A stretch of 64,000 nt of DNA from DAIOXA01 sp050949165 (GCA_050949165.1 JBMNFF010000001.1:558001-622000); one strand, 5' to 3'. Numbered from the stretch's first letter, positions 7,888 to 17,214 are shown. Notes: generated by a model from the letters alone, not told the origin. Numbers and translations: made by a program.

Positions 7888-8901
7888 TTACCTTCTCAGC
7901 CAACGAAAACGGGGAAAACTTCCGGCAATGGAAGCCGTGAGGGGCAAGATAATGAGCCCGATGGGACCGAACAACTGCAGGCCCAAAAACACCGAGATAA
8001 TCGCCACTATTGGGTGTATCCCCAAATTATGGGAAAGGAGTCGCGGCTCCACCACCTGCCTTACCACCACGATGAATACGTAGAGCAGGGCCAGCATAAC
8101 CGCCCGTACCGGTTGTCCAATCCAGAAGTGCCAAATAACCATGGGGACCAATAGGGTGCCTGCGCCCAGAATGGGCAACACGTCAAAGATTGCAATCAGT
8201 CCGCCCAAGACAAGGACATAGGGTATTCCGATCAAGGCAAAGGCTCCCATGCAGATCCCGGCGGTGATGGTTACTATGAAGAACTGAGTCTTGATGTAGC
8301 CATGAATAGACTTAATAACCTTGTCGACGCTCCCGGAAGCCCTGGGAATTAAGGCAAAGACCCACTTCTTATCGTAAATCAGGTAGAACACCAGAATCAA
8401 CGTGACCATCAGGGCGACAAAAAGCCCAGGCAGCGATGTGATAAAGGATATTCCTGAGCTGATCAGGGACATGGCGAAGGATTGCAGGGATTCAATTCCC
8501 CGCATGATTACGTCGTCCAGGATTACAAAAAAGGTCTCCTCGTACCTCGTTCCCTGCACCAGGGGCAGAATCCTCTCGTTAAAAAGCCTTTCCAGGGTGG
8601 GCACCAGGGTCGGCGCAGCCCGGACAAACCCCTCGGCCTCCCGATACAGCCTGTTGATGGCCCACCAGATGACGGCGGCAATCAAGGCAAAAGCTGGCAA
8701 CAAGACGATCAGGGTGGCAGCCAGTCTGGACTTGATTTTTTCAGTCAGAAAATCCACCAGGGGCAAGAGCAATAATGTCAGGAGCACGGCCAGCACAATG
8801 GGGGTAAGGATCGCCACCAGCTCCCGGCCGTGGTTCAGGAGCAAAAAAGTAACAGCCAGCCCCACCAAAATGTTTAATGCTTTGTTTCCAGCTTTGTCCA
8901 T
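7888..8901 (-). CDS. AI-2E family (PerM-like) membrane transporter
   Basis: The 337-residue protein is strongly hydrophobic with about seven or eight membrane spans, a long soluble stretch after the third span, and the typical family ending 'GLQLFGPIGLIILPLTASIAGS'. Family members include autoinducer-2 exporters and Na+/H+ antiporters, so the substrate is open. It ends 21 bp before the GTPase start and both may be one transcript. Confidence 0.85.
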   Translation of the reverse strand: MDKAGNKALNILVGLAVTFLLLNHGRELVAILTPIVLAVLLTLLLLPLVDFLTEKIKSRLAATLIVLLPAFALIAAVIWWAINRLYREAEGFVRAAPTLVPTLERLFNERILPLVQGTRYEETFFVILDDVIMRGIESLQSFAMSLISSGISFITSLPGLFVALMVTLILVFYLIYDKKWVFALIPRASGSVDKVIKSIHGYIKTQFFIVTITAGICMGAFALIGIPYVLVLGGLIAIFDVLPILGAGTLLVPMVIWHFWIGQPVRAVMLALLYVFIVVVRQVVEPRLLSHNLGIHPIVAIISVFLGLQLFGPIGLIILPLTASIAGSFPRFRWLRR

Positions 8902-8965
8902 GGCAAGCCACCTCTTTCCGGATATATGTATTCAACGCTTGACAGCCAGTTACCTGCAAGCTGTA

Positions 8966-8994
8966 TAAATAAAAACACCGCCCCAGGGCAGTGT
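8966..8994 (-). terminator. Terminator of rnpB
   Basis: Read on the minus strand, ACACTGCCC pairs with GGGCGGTGT and is followed by TTTTTATTT. It lies just past the 3' end of the RNase P RNA. Confidence 0.75.
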
Positions 8995-9000
8995 AAGTAG

Positions 9001-9352
9001 AAGCTGAGCAAGCGTGTAAGCCGGGTTCTGTACCCCATGGGGGCAGCAGCCATCTATCTGGGATGCCAGTTGCCTGACACCTCAAGCGACCATACCCGAG
9101 GGTCGGACGGGCCATCCTCAATCCCTCCTATTCGGTCTTGCTCCGGGTGGGGTTTGCCAAGCCAGCCAGTCGCCTGACTGCTGGTGCGCTCTTACCGCAC
9201 CGTTTCATCCTTACCTCCACTGGAGGCGGTTTGTTTTCTGTGGCACTTTCCTTGAGGTCACCCTCACTGGACGTTATCCAGCACCCTGCCCTGTGGAGCC
9301 CGGACTTTCCTCAGCATAAAATGCCGCAGCTGCCCAGCTTGCTCAACTCACG
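9001..9352 (-). ncRNA. rnpB: RNase P RNA (probably type A)
   Basis: Catalytic RNA that cuts the 5' leaders of tRNA precursors. On the minus strand the conserved P4 segment GAGGAAAGTCCGGGCTCC lies at about 9293-9310, the 3' universal segment ACAGAACCCGGCTT is at about 9018-9031, and GAGCAAGC near the 5' end pairs with GCTTGCTC near the 3' end to form P1. Size (about 350 nt) and overall organisation suggest the ancestral type A form, as expected for Clostridia rather than Bacillus. Ends are set from the P1 helix, the promoter and the terminator and may be off by a few bases. Confidence 0.92.
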
Positions 9353-9360
9353 TAAACATA

Positions 9361-9389
9361 ACTTTAGCATAAAAACCTTGCCCAGTCAA
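9361..9389 (-). promoter_or_regulatory. Sigma-A promoter of rnpB
   Basis: On the minus strand TTGACT (9389-9384) and TAAAGT (9366-9361) are separated by 17 bp, placing the start near 9354, at the 5' end of the RNase P RNA. Confidence 0.75.
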
Positions 9390-9430
9390 AGGAAAACACT
9401 GTAAGTATCTGTATGCTATTTTATGAAAAG

Positions 9431-10555
9431 TTAATTATTGGCCATTTGTAAGGCAATTTTTGCCAACCGGCTGCCGGCCTCGGGCTTGCCCAATTTCCTG
9501 GCTGCAGCAGCCATGTCCTCTAGGGCCAGGGGATTGTCCAAGAGAGCAATAATCTCGGCGCTAAAACGCTCTGAACTCAGATCCTTCTCTTCAATGAGGA
9601 TTGCGGCCCCCTTCTCCGCCATGGACATGGCGTTATGCAATTGGTGGTCATCGGTGACATTGGGAGACGGTATCAAGAGGGCGGGGCAGCCGGCTGCAGT
9701 CATTTCGTGGACCATGCCGCCAGAGCGAGCGACAATCAAATCGCAAGCGGCCATTGCCCTGGGAATATCGTGGATAAAGTCCACTAATCTATAGCGTACC
9801 TCCTCACTGGAACTCAAGTGAAGCTTTTCCCTTTCAGCGCTTACCCATGAATAGTATCGATTGCCGGTAACGTGGAGGAGAATATTGCGGGGATTGGCCA
9901 GAATCGCCTTAGCGGCATCCAGGGTGACCCGGTTGATCTTTTCGGCGCCGCCGCTGCCTCCCACCACGAGAATCAGCTTGTCCTGATCCCCGAGCTTCAT
10001 TTCGGCTCGGGCTTGCTGACGCCCGATCTCATAAAAATCCCGCCGCACCGGATGCCCGGTCACCACAATCCTCGCACCCGATTGCACCCGCTTAACGGCC
10101 TCAGGATGACTGACCGCCACTTTGTCGACGCGCTTGGCCAACAGCCGGGTGGTCAAGCCGGGAAAGGCATTTTGCTCGTGAATAAGGGTGGGGATCCTGG
10201 CCATCACCGCCGCCGCCACCACAGGTCCCGACACATACCCTCCCGTCCCGATTACCACGTGGGGCCTGAATTTTTTTATTATCTTTCCGGCCTGGAATAT
10301 TGCAGTCAGCGCCTTAAATGCGGTGAGGAAATTCCTGGGGGACAGACTGCGCACAAAGTAGCGAACATCCACATATTCGATATCGTATCCCTGCCGGGGC
10401 ACCACTTTGCTTTCCAAACCGCGCCTGGTGCCCACAAAGAGGATATCCGCCTGGGGATGCAGGCGCCGGATTTCATCGGCAATAACTATGCCGGGAAATA
10501 TGTGACCGCCGGTGCCGCCGCCGGTCAAGAGTACTCTTACCTGCTCTGTTTTCAT
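9431..10555 (-). CDS. murG: UDP-N-acetylglucosamine--N-acetylmuramyl-(pentapeptide) pyrophosphoryl-undecaprenol transferase
   Basis: MurG adds GlcNAc to lipid I to make lipid II at the inner face of the membrane. The glycine-rich acceptor-site loop 'GGGTGGHIFPG' is at residues 12-22, a second G loop 'VIGTGGYVSGP' near 103, 'HEQNAFPG' near 126, and the UDP-GlcNAc site 'VARSGGMVHEMTAAG' with 'DDHQLHNA' near 275-310. Length (374) is normal. Here the gene stands apart from the usual dcw cell-wall cluster. It is followed directly by rnpB and preceded, four bases away, by a zinc-ribbon protein gene. Confidence 0.95.
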   Translation of the reverse strand: MKTEQVRVLLTGGGTGGHIFPGIVIADEIRRLHPQADILFVGTRRGLESKVVPRQGYDIEYVDVRYFVRSLSPRNFLTAFKALTAIFQAGKIIKKFRPHVVIGTGGYVSGPVVAAAVMARIPTLIHEQNAFPGLTTRLLAKRVDKVAVSHPEAVKRVQSGARIVVTGHPVRRDFYEIGRQQARAEMKLGDQDKLILVVGGSGGAEKINRVTLDAAKAILANPRNILLHVTGNRYYSWVSAEREKLHLSSSEEVRYRLVDFIHDIPRAMAACDLIVARSGGMVHEMTAAGCPALLIPSPNVTDDHQLHNAMSMAEKGAAILIEEKDLSSERFSAEIIALLDNPLALEDMAAAARKLGKPEAGSRLAKIALQMANN

Positions 10556-10559
10556 TGCC

Positions 10560-11279
10560 TTACTCCTTCATTGCTGCCGATTCCATAATCAAGATGCGAC
10601 CACAATTGGAACAGCGAGTATATTGGCCGCTTTTTCTCAGGGCATTGACATTGAGCACCGTCTGGGCGATGCCGCAGCCGTCGCAGTTGTCTCCTTTCAG
10701 GAGAGCCATGGGCCGCTTCTTTTGCTCCACCAGTGCGTTATAAACGGCCATCATGTGGCTAGGAATGATCTCCCGCAACTCTTGCCGCCTCTCCTTCAAC
10801 CGGGAATAGTCCTGGCGGACTTCTTCCAGTCGCTGTCTCAGGCGGTTGAGGCGGGAGCGCCTTTGATCTTCCATGCGGTGAAGCCTGCAGGTCTCATTGG
10901 CGATTCTTTTCTCCAATTGGTCCAGTTCTTCTATATATCCCAGTTGCTTCTCATCCAAGCTCAATTTTCGCTTCTCCAACTGCTGGATATTTTGCTGAAG
11001 GGAGATCAATTCCTTGCTCTGCCCTCCCTGGTCGTACAGCTGATGGTTTAATTGCTCAAGCTTGCGGCCAATCTTTTCGATTTCGGTAACTGTAACGTTA
11101 AAGTCCTCTTTGATTTTCTGCCACTGTTCCCGGGCGACTTCGATCCCGGCCTGGATATCTTCATGATCGCCGTAATTATCTTTACTGATTAAATCTTTAA
11201 TCCGGGACCATTCTCTGCGCAACTGCACCATTTCCACTTCGACATTCTGCAATTCCCACATATCCCTGAGACAATCCAC
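10560..11279 (-). CDS. C4-type zinc-ribbon, coiled-coil protein (Nif3-associated family)
   Basis: Residues 1-180 are charged and heptad-rich, predicting a long antiparallel coiled coil. The C-terminus has two CxxC knuckles, 'CDGCG' and 'CSNCGRIL', forming a zinc ribbon. This architecture is the YbgI/Nif3-linked family often next to Nif3-like genes, as here (17 bp downstream of one). Function is unknown; nucleic-acid binding is a common suggestion. Confidence 0.8.
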   Translation of the reverse strand: MDCLRDMWELQNVEVEMVQLRREWSRIKDLISKDNYGDHEDIQAGIEVAREQWQKIKEDFNVTVTEIEKIGRKLEQLNHQLYDQGGQSKELISLQQNIQQLEKRKLSLDEKQLGYIEELDQLEKRIANETCRLHRMEDQRRSRLNRLRQRLEEVRQDYSRLKERRQELREIIPSHMMAVYNALVEQKKRPMALLKGDNCDGCGIAQTVLNVNALRKSGQYTRCSNCGRILIMESAAMKE

Positions 11280-11296
11280 AATGGCTCCCCCTCTCC

Positions 11297-12406
11297 CTAG
11301 GAATCTAGAATTTGTCGCAAGGGATTTGTACTGCCGAGATACCTTGCAATTACCAGATCCGGAAACTGGCCGGCCAGCAACCCTTCGAGCTTGGCCATAA
11401 TTGGAATTTCGCTGAAATAGTGCCCGGGATCAACCAGGGCCAATCCCAGCTGAAAAGCAGTCAGTGCCTGATGGTGGTCGACGTCGCCGGTAACCAGAAC
11501 ATCGGCGCCGCATTTATGGGCAAGGGAGACATAATTTCCACCGCTCCCTCCGCAAACCGCCACTTTCCGAACTATGCCGTCGCCCTTCCCGCAGACTCTG
11601 GTGAGGGGAGAATCCAGGACAGATGCAACCCGGCGGGCGAAGGCGTCCAGGACAAGGGGCTCGGGCAACAGGCCAATCCTCCCCAGCCCATAATCGGCCG
11701 AAAGCGCCAGGGGAATCAGATCATAGGCGATTTCTTCGTAAGGGTGCACTTTCTTCATGGCTGCCAGCACTTTGGGCAGCCGATGCCCCGACACCAGGGT
11801 CTCCAGCTTATACTCTTCAACTGTTTCCAGTTTTCCAACTTCCCCCAGCCATGGATTTGCCCCTTCCCGGGGCAAAAAAGTCCCCTGACCCAAAGCAGAA
11901 AATGTGCAGTGAGAGTATTGGCCAATCCAGCCTGCGCCGGCGTCTCCCAGAGCTTGACGCAGGGGGATCAAATTGGCCTTGGGCACAAAAACCGCCAGTT
12001 TATAATAATCGCCCCTCGGCCTGTCCAAGACTTCCACCTGGCTCAGGTCCAGCAGCTCGACCAGGGCATCGGACACCCCGCCTTTTACCGCATCCAGGTT
12101 GGTGTGGGCTGAGTAAATGACGATGTCGTTGGCCAGAGCCAAGGCGATAATTTCCCCGGTGGGCGTGGAGAGATCGATATTTTTTGGCTTATGAAAGAGA
12201 AGGGGATGATGAGATAAGATGAACTTATACCCGTGGCGGGCGGCGTATTCCACCACTTCCAGGGTAGTATCCAAGGCCAGCAGGACTTTGTCTACGGGCC
12301 ACACTTGGTTGCCGACCTGGAGGCCGGAATTATCCCAGTCTGCCTGAAGTTGGGGGGGAGCATATTCTTCTAAAAATGCGATTATCTTTCCCGCCTTTAC
12401 AGCCAA
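11297..12406 (-). CDS. yqfO: Nif3-like dinuclear metal-centre protein (YqfO family)
   Basis: The 369-residue protein has the Nif3/DUF34 motifs 'DNSGLQVG' near 26, 'ILSHHPLLFH' near 63 and 'SAHTNLDAV' near 98, and the C-terminal 'DVDHHQA' and 'DPGHYFSE' segments that complete the two-metal site. The central insertion (about 130-235, YqfO/PII-like) explains the length beyond 250 residues. Family members are sometimes annotated as GTP cyclohydrolase I type 2, which is not well supported. It overlaps trmK by 10 bp; this pair is conserved in Firmicutes. Confidence 0.9.
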   Translation of the reverse strand: MAVKAGKIIAFLEEYAPPQLQADWDNSGLQVGNQVWPVDKVLLALDTTLEVVEYAARHGYKFILSHHPLLFHKPKNIDLSTPTGEIIALALANDIVIYSAHTNLDAVKGGVSDALVELLDLSQVEVLDRPRGDYYKLAVFVPKANLIPLRQALGDAGAGWIGQYSHCTFSALGQGTFLPREGANPWLGEVGKLETVEEYKLETLVSGHRLPKVLAAMKKVHPYEEIAYDLIPLALSADYGLGRIGLLPEPLVLDAFARRVASVLDSPLTRVCGKGDGIVRKVAVCGGSGGNYVSLAHKCGADVLVTGDVDHHQALTAFQLGLALVDPGHYFSEIPIMAKLEGLLAGQFPDLVIARYLGSTNPLRQILDS

Positions 12407-13098
12407 GCCAACACCTCCTCCAGACTCTTTATTCTCGCCATCAGCATTTTGCTGCGCCGCTGGGCGGCCTCTGAGCTGGACTTGCCGGCGTTTGCAGCAG
12501 CCCGCCGCAAACGCTTGACCCGCTGTTCCAGCATCGGCTTCAAAAGCGGATGGCGCTGTGCCACCAACAGGGGCCCCACTGCCAGGAGGTGGGGATCGTA
12601 CTCCTTGACTTGCCCGTCTTTTTGGGCAACCACGATTTCGTAAAAGCTATCACCTTCTTGGGCTATATCTTCCTCAACGATGGAAAACCCATTTTCCACG
12701 AGCCAGGACCGGACCAGGCCGGTGTCGGTCATGGCCTGGAGGATGAGGCGCATTCCCGGAGCAAGAATGCCCTGCCCCCTTTCCAGGATGGAACAAATGG
12801 TCTCTCCCCCCATACCGGCCAGCACTACAGCGCTGACCTTGTCCTCAGGGTGAAGTACCGAGAGCCCGTCGCCCAAGCGCAAATCGGCGGCCTTGGCACA
12901 GTTAAAGAGCTCCAGGGTATCCCTGGCCGCCTGCAAGGGACCTCGTTTGTTGTCGCTTACAATGACATGGGTGACCAGGCGATGGGTAAGTAAATACAGA
13001 GGAATATAAGCGTGGTCACTTCCGATATCCGCTACAACAGAACCCGGGGGGACCTTGTCAGCAATCGCCTGCAACCTCGGTGTCAACCGCATAGCCAA
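12397..13098 (-). CDS. trmK: tRNA (adenine-22-N1)-methyltransferase
   Basis: SAM-dependent enzyme of the TrmK/YqfN family that methylates A22 of certain tRNAs. The 233-residue protein has the family signature 'VADIGSDHAYIPLYL' (residues 20-34), 'SDNKRGPLQAA' and 'LAGMGGETI' near 94, and a basic helical C-terminus. The next gene in the transcript is yqfO, overlapping by 10 bp. An AT-rich region lies upstream; a promoter is likely there but no clear -35/-10 pair stands out. Confidence 0.92.
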   Translation of the reverse strand: MAMRLTPRLQAIADKVPPGSVVADIGSDHAYIPLYLLTHRLVTHVIVSDNKRGPLQAARDTLELFNCAKAADLRLGDGLSVLHPEDKVSAVVLAGMGGETICSILERGQGILAPGMRLILQAMTDTGLVRSWLVENGFSIVEEDIAQEGDSFYEIVVAQKDGQVKEYDPHLLAVGPLLVAQRHPLLKPMLEQRVKRLRRAAANAGKSSSEAAQRRSKMLMARIKSLEEVLAWL

Positions 13099-13190
13099 CC
13101 ACCCCGTTTATTTACAAGCTAGTATTCCCAAGATATGCCTTCTTATATAATATATTTCCATACATCAAAGCTAAATTCCTTTTTGGCGAT

Positions 13191-13216
13191 AAAAAACACT
13201 GCCCGATAGGGCAGTG
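13191..13216 (-). terminator. Terminator of the tRNA cluster
   Basis: CACTGCCC (13197-13204) pairs with GGGCAGTG (13209-13216); on the minus strand a run of six T follows. It lies 12 bp past the CCA end of tRNA-Glu. Confidence 0.8.
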
Positions 13217-13227
13217 CGTTTTGTATT

Positions 13228-13304
13228 TGGTGACCCCTAGGGGATTCGAACCCCTGAATGCCAGCGTGAAAGGCTGGTGAGTTAAACCACTTCTCCAAGG
13301 GGCC
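13228..13304 (-). tRNA. tRNA-Glu (TTC), CCA encoded
   Basis: On the minus strand the acceptor GGCCCCT pairs with AGGGGTC, the anticodon loop is CTTTCAC (anticodon TTC), and the T loop is GGTTCGAATC. The 3' CCA is encoded. It is the last of three minus-strand tRNAs. Confidence 0.95.
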
Positions 13305-13311
13305 AGGATAA

Positions 13312-13388
13312 TGGTGGGCCCACCTGGATTCGAACCAGGGACCGACCGGTTATGAGCCGGTTGCTCTGACCAGCTGAGCTATAGGCCC
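13312..13388 (-). tRNA. tRNA with CAT anticodon (elongator Met or lysidine-type Ile2), CCA encoded
   Basis: On the minus strand GGGCCTA pairs with TGGGCCC and the anticodon loop is CTCATAA. It is not the initiator: position 1 is paired and the anticodon stem lacks three G-C pairs. The C4-G69 and C5-G68 acceptor pairs are also seen in TilS-modified tRNA-Ile2, so Ile2 is a real possibility. Confidence 0.92.
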
Positions 13389-13394
13389 AAAAAA

Positions 13395-13469
13395 TGGCTC
13401 CCCAGGCAGGATTCGAACCTGCAACCTACCGGTTAACAGCCGGTTGCTCTACCCTTGAGCTACTGAGGA
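13395..13469 (-). tRNA. tRNA-Asn (GTT), CCA encoded
   Basis: On the minus strand the acceptor TCCTCAG pairs with CTGGGGA, the anticodon loop is CTGTTAA (anticodon GTT), and CCA is encoded. It is the promoter-proximal gene of the tRNA cluster, about 50 bp after rpoD. Confidence 0.95.
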
Positions 13470-13520
13470 ATGCCACTGACCATAGCAATTATACTTGCTT
13501 AAAGCTCTTTCGTCAATACC

Positions 13521-14612
13521 TTATTCCAGGTAATCCTTCAGGCGCTTGCTGCGACTGGGATGCCGCAGCTTGCGCAAAGCCTTGGCCTCGATTTGGCGAA
13601 TCCTTTCCCGGGTAACATTAAACTTTTTGCCAACTTCTTCCAATGTGCGAGGCTTGCCGTCATCTAACCCAAAGCGCAATCTCAGAACTTTCTCTTCCCT
13701 CTCTGTAAGGGTATGCAGCACATCCTCCAGCTGTTCCTTTAGGAGTTCAAAGGCAGCAGCATCGGATGGGGCCAAGGCATCCTGGTCCTCGATAAAATCA
13801 CCCAGGTGACTGTCGTCTTCTTCGCCGATGGGAGTTTCCAGGGAGACAGGATCCTGGGATATTTTCAGTATTTCACGGACTTTTTCCGGGGTAATGTCCA
13901 TATGCTCGGCAATTTCTTCGGCCAGAGGTTCCCTGCCCAATTCCTGAACCAGTTGGCGGGAAACGCGAATTAACTTGTTGATGGTCTCCACCATGTGCAC
14001 AGGAATTCTGATGGTCCTGGCCTGATCGGCGATGGCCCGGGTAATGGCCTGACGGATCCACCAGGTGGCGTAGGTGCTGAATTTAAAGCCCCGCCGGTAA
14101 TCGAACTTATCCACAGCCCGCATAAGGCCCAGATTGCCTTCCTGAATCAGGTCCAGGAAGGACATACCCCGGCCCACATAGCGCTTGGCTATACTGACGA
14201 CCAGACGGAGGTTGGCCTCGACCAGGCGGCGCTTAGCTTCTTCATCGCCCGCCTCCATGGCAATGGCCAATTCAATTTCTTGTTCTGCCGAGAGCAAGGG
14301 GACGCGACCAATCTCCTTCAGATACATGCGCACAGGATCGGTGACGCTGATGCCGTCGGGAAGCGATAATTCCAAGTCTTCCTCTTCGGGCTTGTCATCC
14401 TCTTCTATCTCCAAGACCGGCACGTCATTCCCTTCGACAATATCGATACCCAAGGCAGCTAATTTCTCGTAGAAGGATTCTATGTCCGGCGTGCTGAGGT
14501 CAAATTCCTGAAGCCCATCAGCAATTTCCTGGTAAGTTAAGATTCCCCGTTTTTTGCCTCGGGAAATAAGCGCCTGCTTAATATCGTTGACCTTTTCCAT
14601 TGAATTCGCCAT
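13521..14612 (-). CDS. rpoD: RNA polymerase primary sigma factor (sigma-A/RpoD)
   Basis: Vegetative sigma factor directing RNA polymerase to TTGACA/TATAAT promoters. The 363-residue form starts at ATG 14612 after GGGAAGGGGGGATATA; an open GTG 39 bases upstream lacks a good site. Region 1.2 begins near 88 ('TDPVRMYLKEIGRVPLLS'), region 2 contains 'FSTYATWWIRQAITRAI', region 3 follows, and region 4.2 is the C-terminal 'LEEVGKKFNVTRERIRQIE'. dnaG, the usual partner, is not next to it in this window. Confidence 0.97.
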   Translation of the reverse strand: MANSMEKVNDIKQALISRGKKRGILTYQEIADGLQEFDLSTPDIESFYEKLAALGIDIVEGNDVPVLEIEEDDKPEEEDLELSLPDGISVTDPVRMYLKEIGRVPLLSAEQEIELAIAMEAGDEEAKRRLVEANLRLVVSIAKRYVGRGMSFLDLIQEGNLGLMRAVDKFDYRRGFKFSTYATWWIRQAITRAIADQARTIRIPVHMVETINKLIRVSRQLVQELGREPLAEEIAEHMDITPEKVREILKISQDPVSLETPIGEEDDSHLGDFIEDQDALAPSDAAAFELLKEQLEDVLHTLTEREEKVLRLRFGLDDGKPRTLEEVGKKFNVTRERIRQIEAKALRKLRHPSRSKRLKDYLE

Positions 14613-14651
14613 TATATCCCCCCTTCCCGGAGAGTCATTAAAAAATACCAC

Positions 14652-14842
14652 AGATTAAATTATATTCGACACAGACCATGATTCTCCTGCAAAAACCATG
14701 GACATTATCCCTGAAAAGCCCGATAAGAACCGGACCGGTTCAATATGATAATTCGCCCTTATTAGCAGTATATCCTGCTCCCTAAAAAAAAAATTTCCCT
14801 TGACCAAATCTATTATAGACAATATTTAGTAAATTATTCTCC
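14652..14842. other. rpoD-dgt intergenic region with a 15-bp palindrome
   Basis: No gene is seen. GAACCGG and CCGGTTC (14727-14741) form an inverted repeat around one base. AT-rich sequence on both sides (TATAAT-like boxes on the minus strand near 14658 and 14813) probably holds the rpoD promoter, but no -35/-10 pair with correct spacing is obvious. Confidence 0.4.
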
Positions 14843-15814
14843 TTAAGTATGCCAAGGGGTTGGCAAAAAATGACTCTTATAGATAGAGACCACATACCGG
14901 TCGGTCATACCTGCAATGTAATCACATATTCCCTGGCGCAGATCCCCCTGACAGTACACTTCCGGCAGCAAATGGGGCCGCGCCAGAAAGAGGTGATAGA
15001 CCTGGTTGAGGACGTGCTTTGCCTTTACTTCTTCTTGCTTGGGGCTGGAGCCGATATAGACATGTTCAAACATAAAATCCCGCAGACAGTCGAGGATGGC
15101 GGTCATTTCCGGACCCAGGGTTACATTGTCCGAATCCTTGCTGTGGGCCACCAGGGAGAGAACCAAGCTGTTTATCCGCTGGGAAGTGGTGGCGCCCAAT
15201 CTTTCCAGGCAATGCCTGGGCAAATCCTCCAGTTTCAATATTCCCGCCCGCAGGCCATCGTCGATATCGTGATTGATATAGGCTATCCGATCGCAAATGC
15301 GGACCACCTGTCCTTCTAAGGTGGAGGGCAGATTGGCTCCGGAGTGGTTGAGAATTCCGTCCCGCACTTCCCAGGTGAGGTTTAACTTTTCCAGATGATC
15401 CACCACCCGCAGGCTCTGCTGGTTGTGGCTGAATCCGCCGGGGTGGATGCGGTTTAACTCTTCTTCGCCGGCGTGACCAAAGGGGGTGTGCCCCAAATCA
15501 TGGCCCAGGGCAATGGCTTCAGTCAAATCTTCATTGAGACGCAGGGCCCTGGCGACTGTTCTGGCGATCTGGGCAACTTCCAGGGTGTGGGTAAGCCGGG
15601 TCCGATAGTGATCGCCTTCGGGGGCAATAAAGACCTGGGTCTTATGCTTGAGGCGCCGGAAGGCCTTGCAATGGGTAATTCGATCCCGATCCCGCTGATA
15701 GGCGGTGCGCAAGGCGCAGGGAGCTTCGGAAATAAGCCGCCCCTTGCTCTTGGCGCTGAGGCTGGCCCGAGGAGACAGGGTTTCCGCTTCCAGACGTTCC
15801 TGATAGAGGCGCAT
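14843..15814 (-). CDS. dgt: dGTP triphosphohydrolase-like HD-domain protein
   Basis: Member of the deoxyguanosinetriphosphate triphosphohydrolase-like family, which removes the triphosphate from dNTPs. HD-domain metal ligands are visible in 'RLTHTLEVAQ' (H...), 'ALGHDLGHTPFGHAGE' and 'ICDRIAYINHDID'. Start taken at ATG 15814 after AAGGAGG (323 residues); an ATG 21 bases earlier is also open. Clostridial homologues often sit before dnaG-rpoD, which fits its place upstream of sigma-A. Confidence 0.92.
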   Translation of the reverse strand: MRLYQERLEAETLSPRASLSAKSKGRLISEAPCALRTAYQRDRDRITHCKAFRRLKHKTQVFIAPEGDHYRTRLTHTLEVAQIARTVARALRLNEDLTEAIALGHDLGHTPFGHAGEEELNRIHPGGFSHNQQSLRVVDHLEKLNLTWEVRDGILNHSGANLPSTLEGQVVRICDRIAYINHDIDDGLRAGILKLEDLPRHCLERLGATTSQRINSLVLSLVAHSKDSDNVTLGPEMTAILDCLRDFMFEHVYIGSSPKQEEVKAKHVLNQVYHLFLARPHLLPEVYCQGDLRQGICDYIAGMTDRYVVSIYKSHFLPTPWHT

Positions 15815-15976
15815 GGCATACCCTCCTTGGCTCATTATTTCAACAAAATGGAGGCTTATTCCTTCAATCCCGGCAATTTGGCAACTAATGTCTTTGCCTG
15901 GAAATAGCTTGTCCAGTATACTATAGAGTATTGAAGTATAGCAAAAAATATAGACTTGGGCAAGGAGGAACCGCTT

Positions 15977-17161
15977 TTGAAAAAATTTCTCTGCACTCTA
16001 CTTGCAGTCTTTGTCCTGCTCTCCGCCAATGTGGCAAAGGCAGAACAAAGAGAAATCCCAGCTTATCTGCTAATGGACTTTGAAACCGGCCAGATCCTCG
16101 AGGCCCATAATATCGATGCTCCCCTCCCTCCGGCCAGCATCACCAAGCTGATGACCATGCACCTGGTCTTTGAGGCCCTGGCTCAGGGACAGATCAGCCT
16201 CACCGATGAGGTCAAGGCCAGCGCCAATGCTTCTAATTTTCCTCCCGATGCTTCTCAGATTTATCTGGGAACCGGCGAAGTGTTGACGGTCAAGGAACTG
16301 CTGACCGCCGTGGCCACCATCTCCGCCAATGATGCCGGCACCGCCCTGGCGGAGCACATTGCCGGTAGCGAGAGCGCCTTTGTCCGGATGATGAATGAAA
16401 AGGCAGAGGAGCTGGGGCTGGCTAATACCAACTTCGTCAACTCCCACGGCCTCCATGCCGCCGACCACAATATGTCGGCCCGGGACATAGCTATCCTGAC
16501 CAAGGCGACTCTGGAAAGGTACCCGGAAATACTCGAATACACCGCCATCAAGTTCGTGCGGATGGAACGGGAAACCCGCTATGTGCGCCAGGGATATTTT
16601 GATATGCCCTCCACCTTTGCCAACCTGATCGGCTGGCGCAATATCGACGGGCTCAAGACAGGTTGGACTCCAGAAGCAGGACGCTGCATCGCCGTCACCG
16701 CCCAGGAAGGCGGCCGCAGGTATATAGCAGTAATCATGGGCGCCGCCACCACCGCTGAAAGGGACAAGAAGGTCAAAGAACTGTTAGCCTTGGGATTCGA
16801 TCAATATCTGCCCAAAACTGCAGTTACCAGCTCCGATGTAATCGAAACCATCGCAATCAAACATGCCAAAGCTAAGGAGACTGCCGTGGTCCCCGCCCGG
16901 GACGTGACCCTGGTCATGAAGCGGGACATGGACCTTGAAGACTTTGACCAAGAGATTGAGTTCAAGGCCGACCTCCAGGCTCCCCTCAAGAAAGGCGATG
17001 CTGTCGGCACCCTGACCTTCAGCCGGGATGGCAATGTGGTCACCTCTGTTGAGTTGGTGGTCCAGGAAGATGTGGAAAAGGCCAACTTCTTTACCCGCTG
17101 CCTGCGCTTCCTCAGTCAAGCCTTCACCGACCTGGGCAACTGGATAATGGGCTTGTTTTAA
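15977..17161 (+). CDS. dacF: D-alanyl-D-alanine carboxypeptidase (DacF-type), copy 1
   Basis: Low-molecular-weight penicillin-binding protein trimming the terminal D-Ala of peptidoglycan stems outside the membrane. TTG 15977 follows AAGGAGG and begins with a clean signal peptide (KK, then a leucine-rich core, cut near 'AKA-EQ'). The SxxK motif is in 'PASITKLM', SxN in 'ISANDAGTAL' and KTG in 'DGLKTGWTPEAG'. The C-terminus ends in an amphipathic membrane-anchor helix. An earlier TTG (15956) is inside the ribosome-site region and is rejected. This is one of three carboxypeptidases in the window. Confidence 0.92.
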   Translation: MKKFLCTLLAVFVLLSANVAKAEQREIPAYLLMDFETGQILEAHNIDAPLPPASITKLMTMHLVFEALAQGQISLTDEVKASANASNFPPDASQIYLGTGEVLTVKELLTAVATISANDAGTALAEHIAGSESAFVRMMNEKAEELGLANTNFVNSHGLHAADHNMSARDIAILTKATLERYPEILEYTAIKFVRMERETRYVRQGYFDMPSTFANLIGWRNIDGLKTGWTPEAGRCIAVTAQEGGRRYIAVIMGAATTAERDKKVKELLALGFDQYLPKTAVTSSDVIETIAIKHAKAKETAVVPARDVTLVMKRDMDLEDFDQEIEFKADLQAPLKKGDAVGTLTFSRDGNVVTSVELVVQEDVEKANFFTRCLRFLSQAFTDLGNWIMGLF

Positions 17162-17214
17162 CGGGACCGGGGAGGAAAATCCGCCACCAGTGGAAAATTG
17201 AAGGGTACACAAGA

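Noticed and set aside
13312..13388. Initiator tRNA-Met
   Set aside because: Position 1 is base paired and the anticodon stem lacks the three consecutive G-C pairs of initiators.
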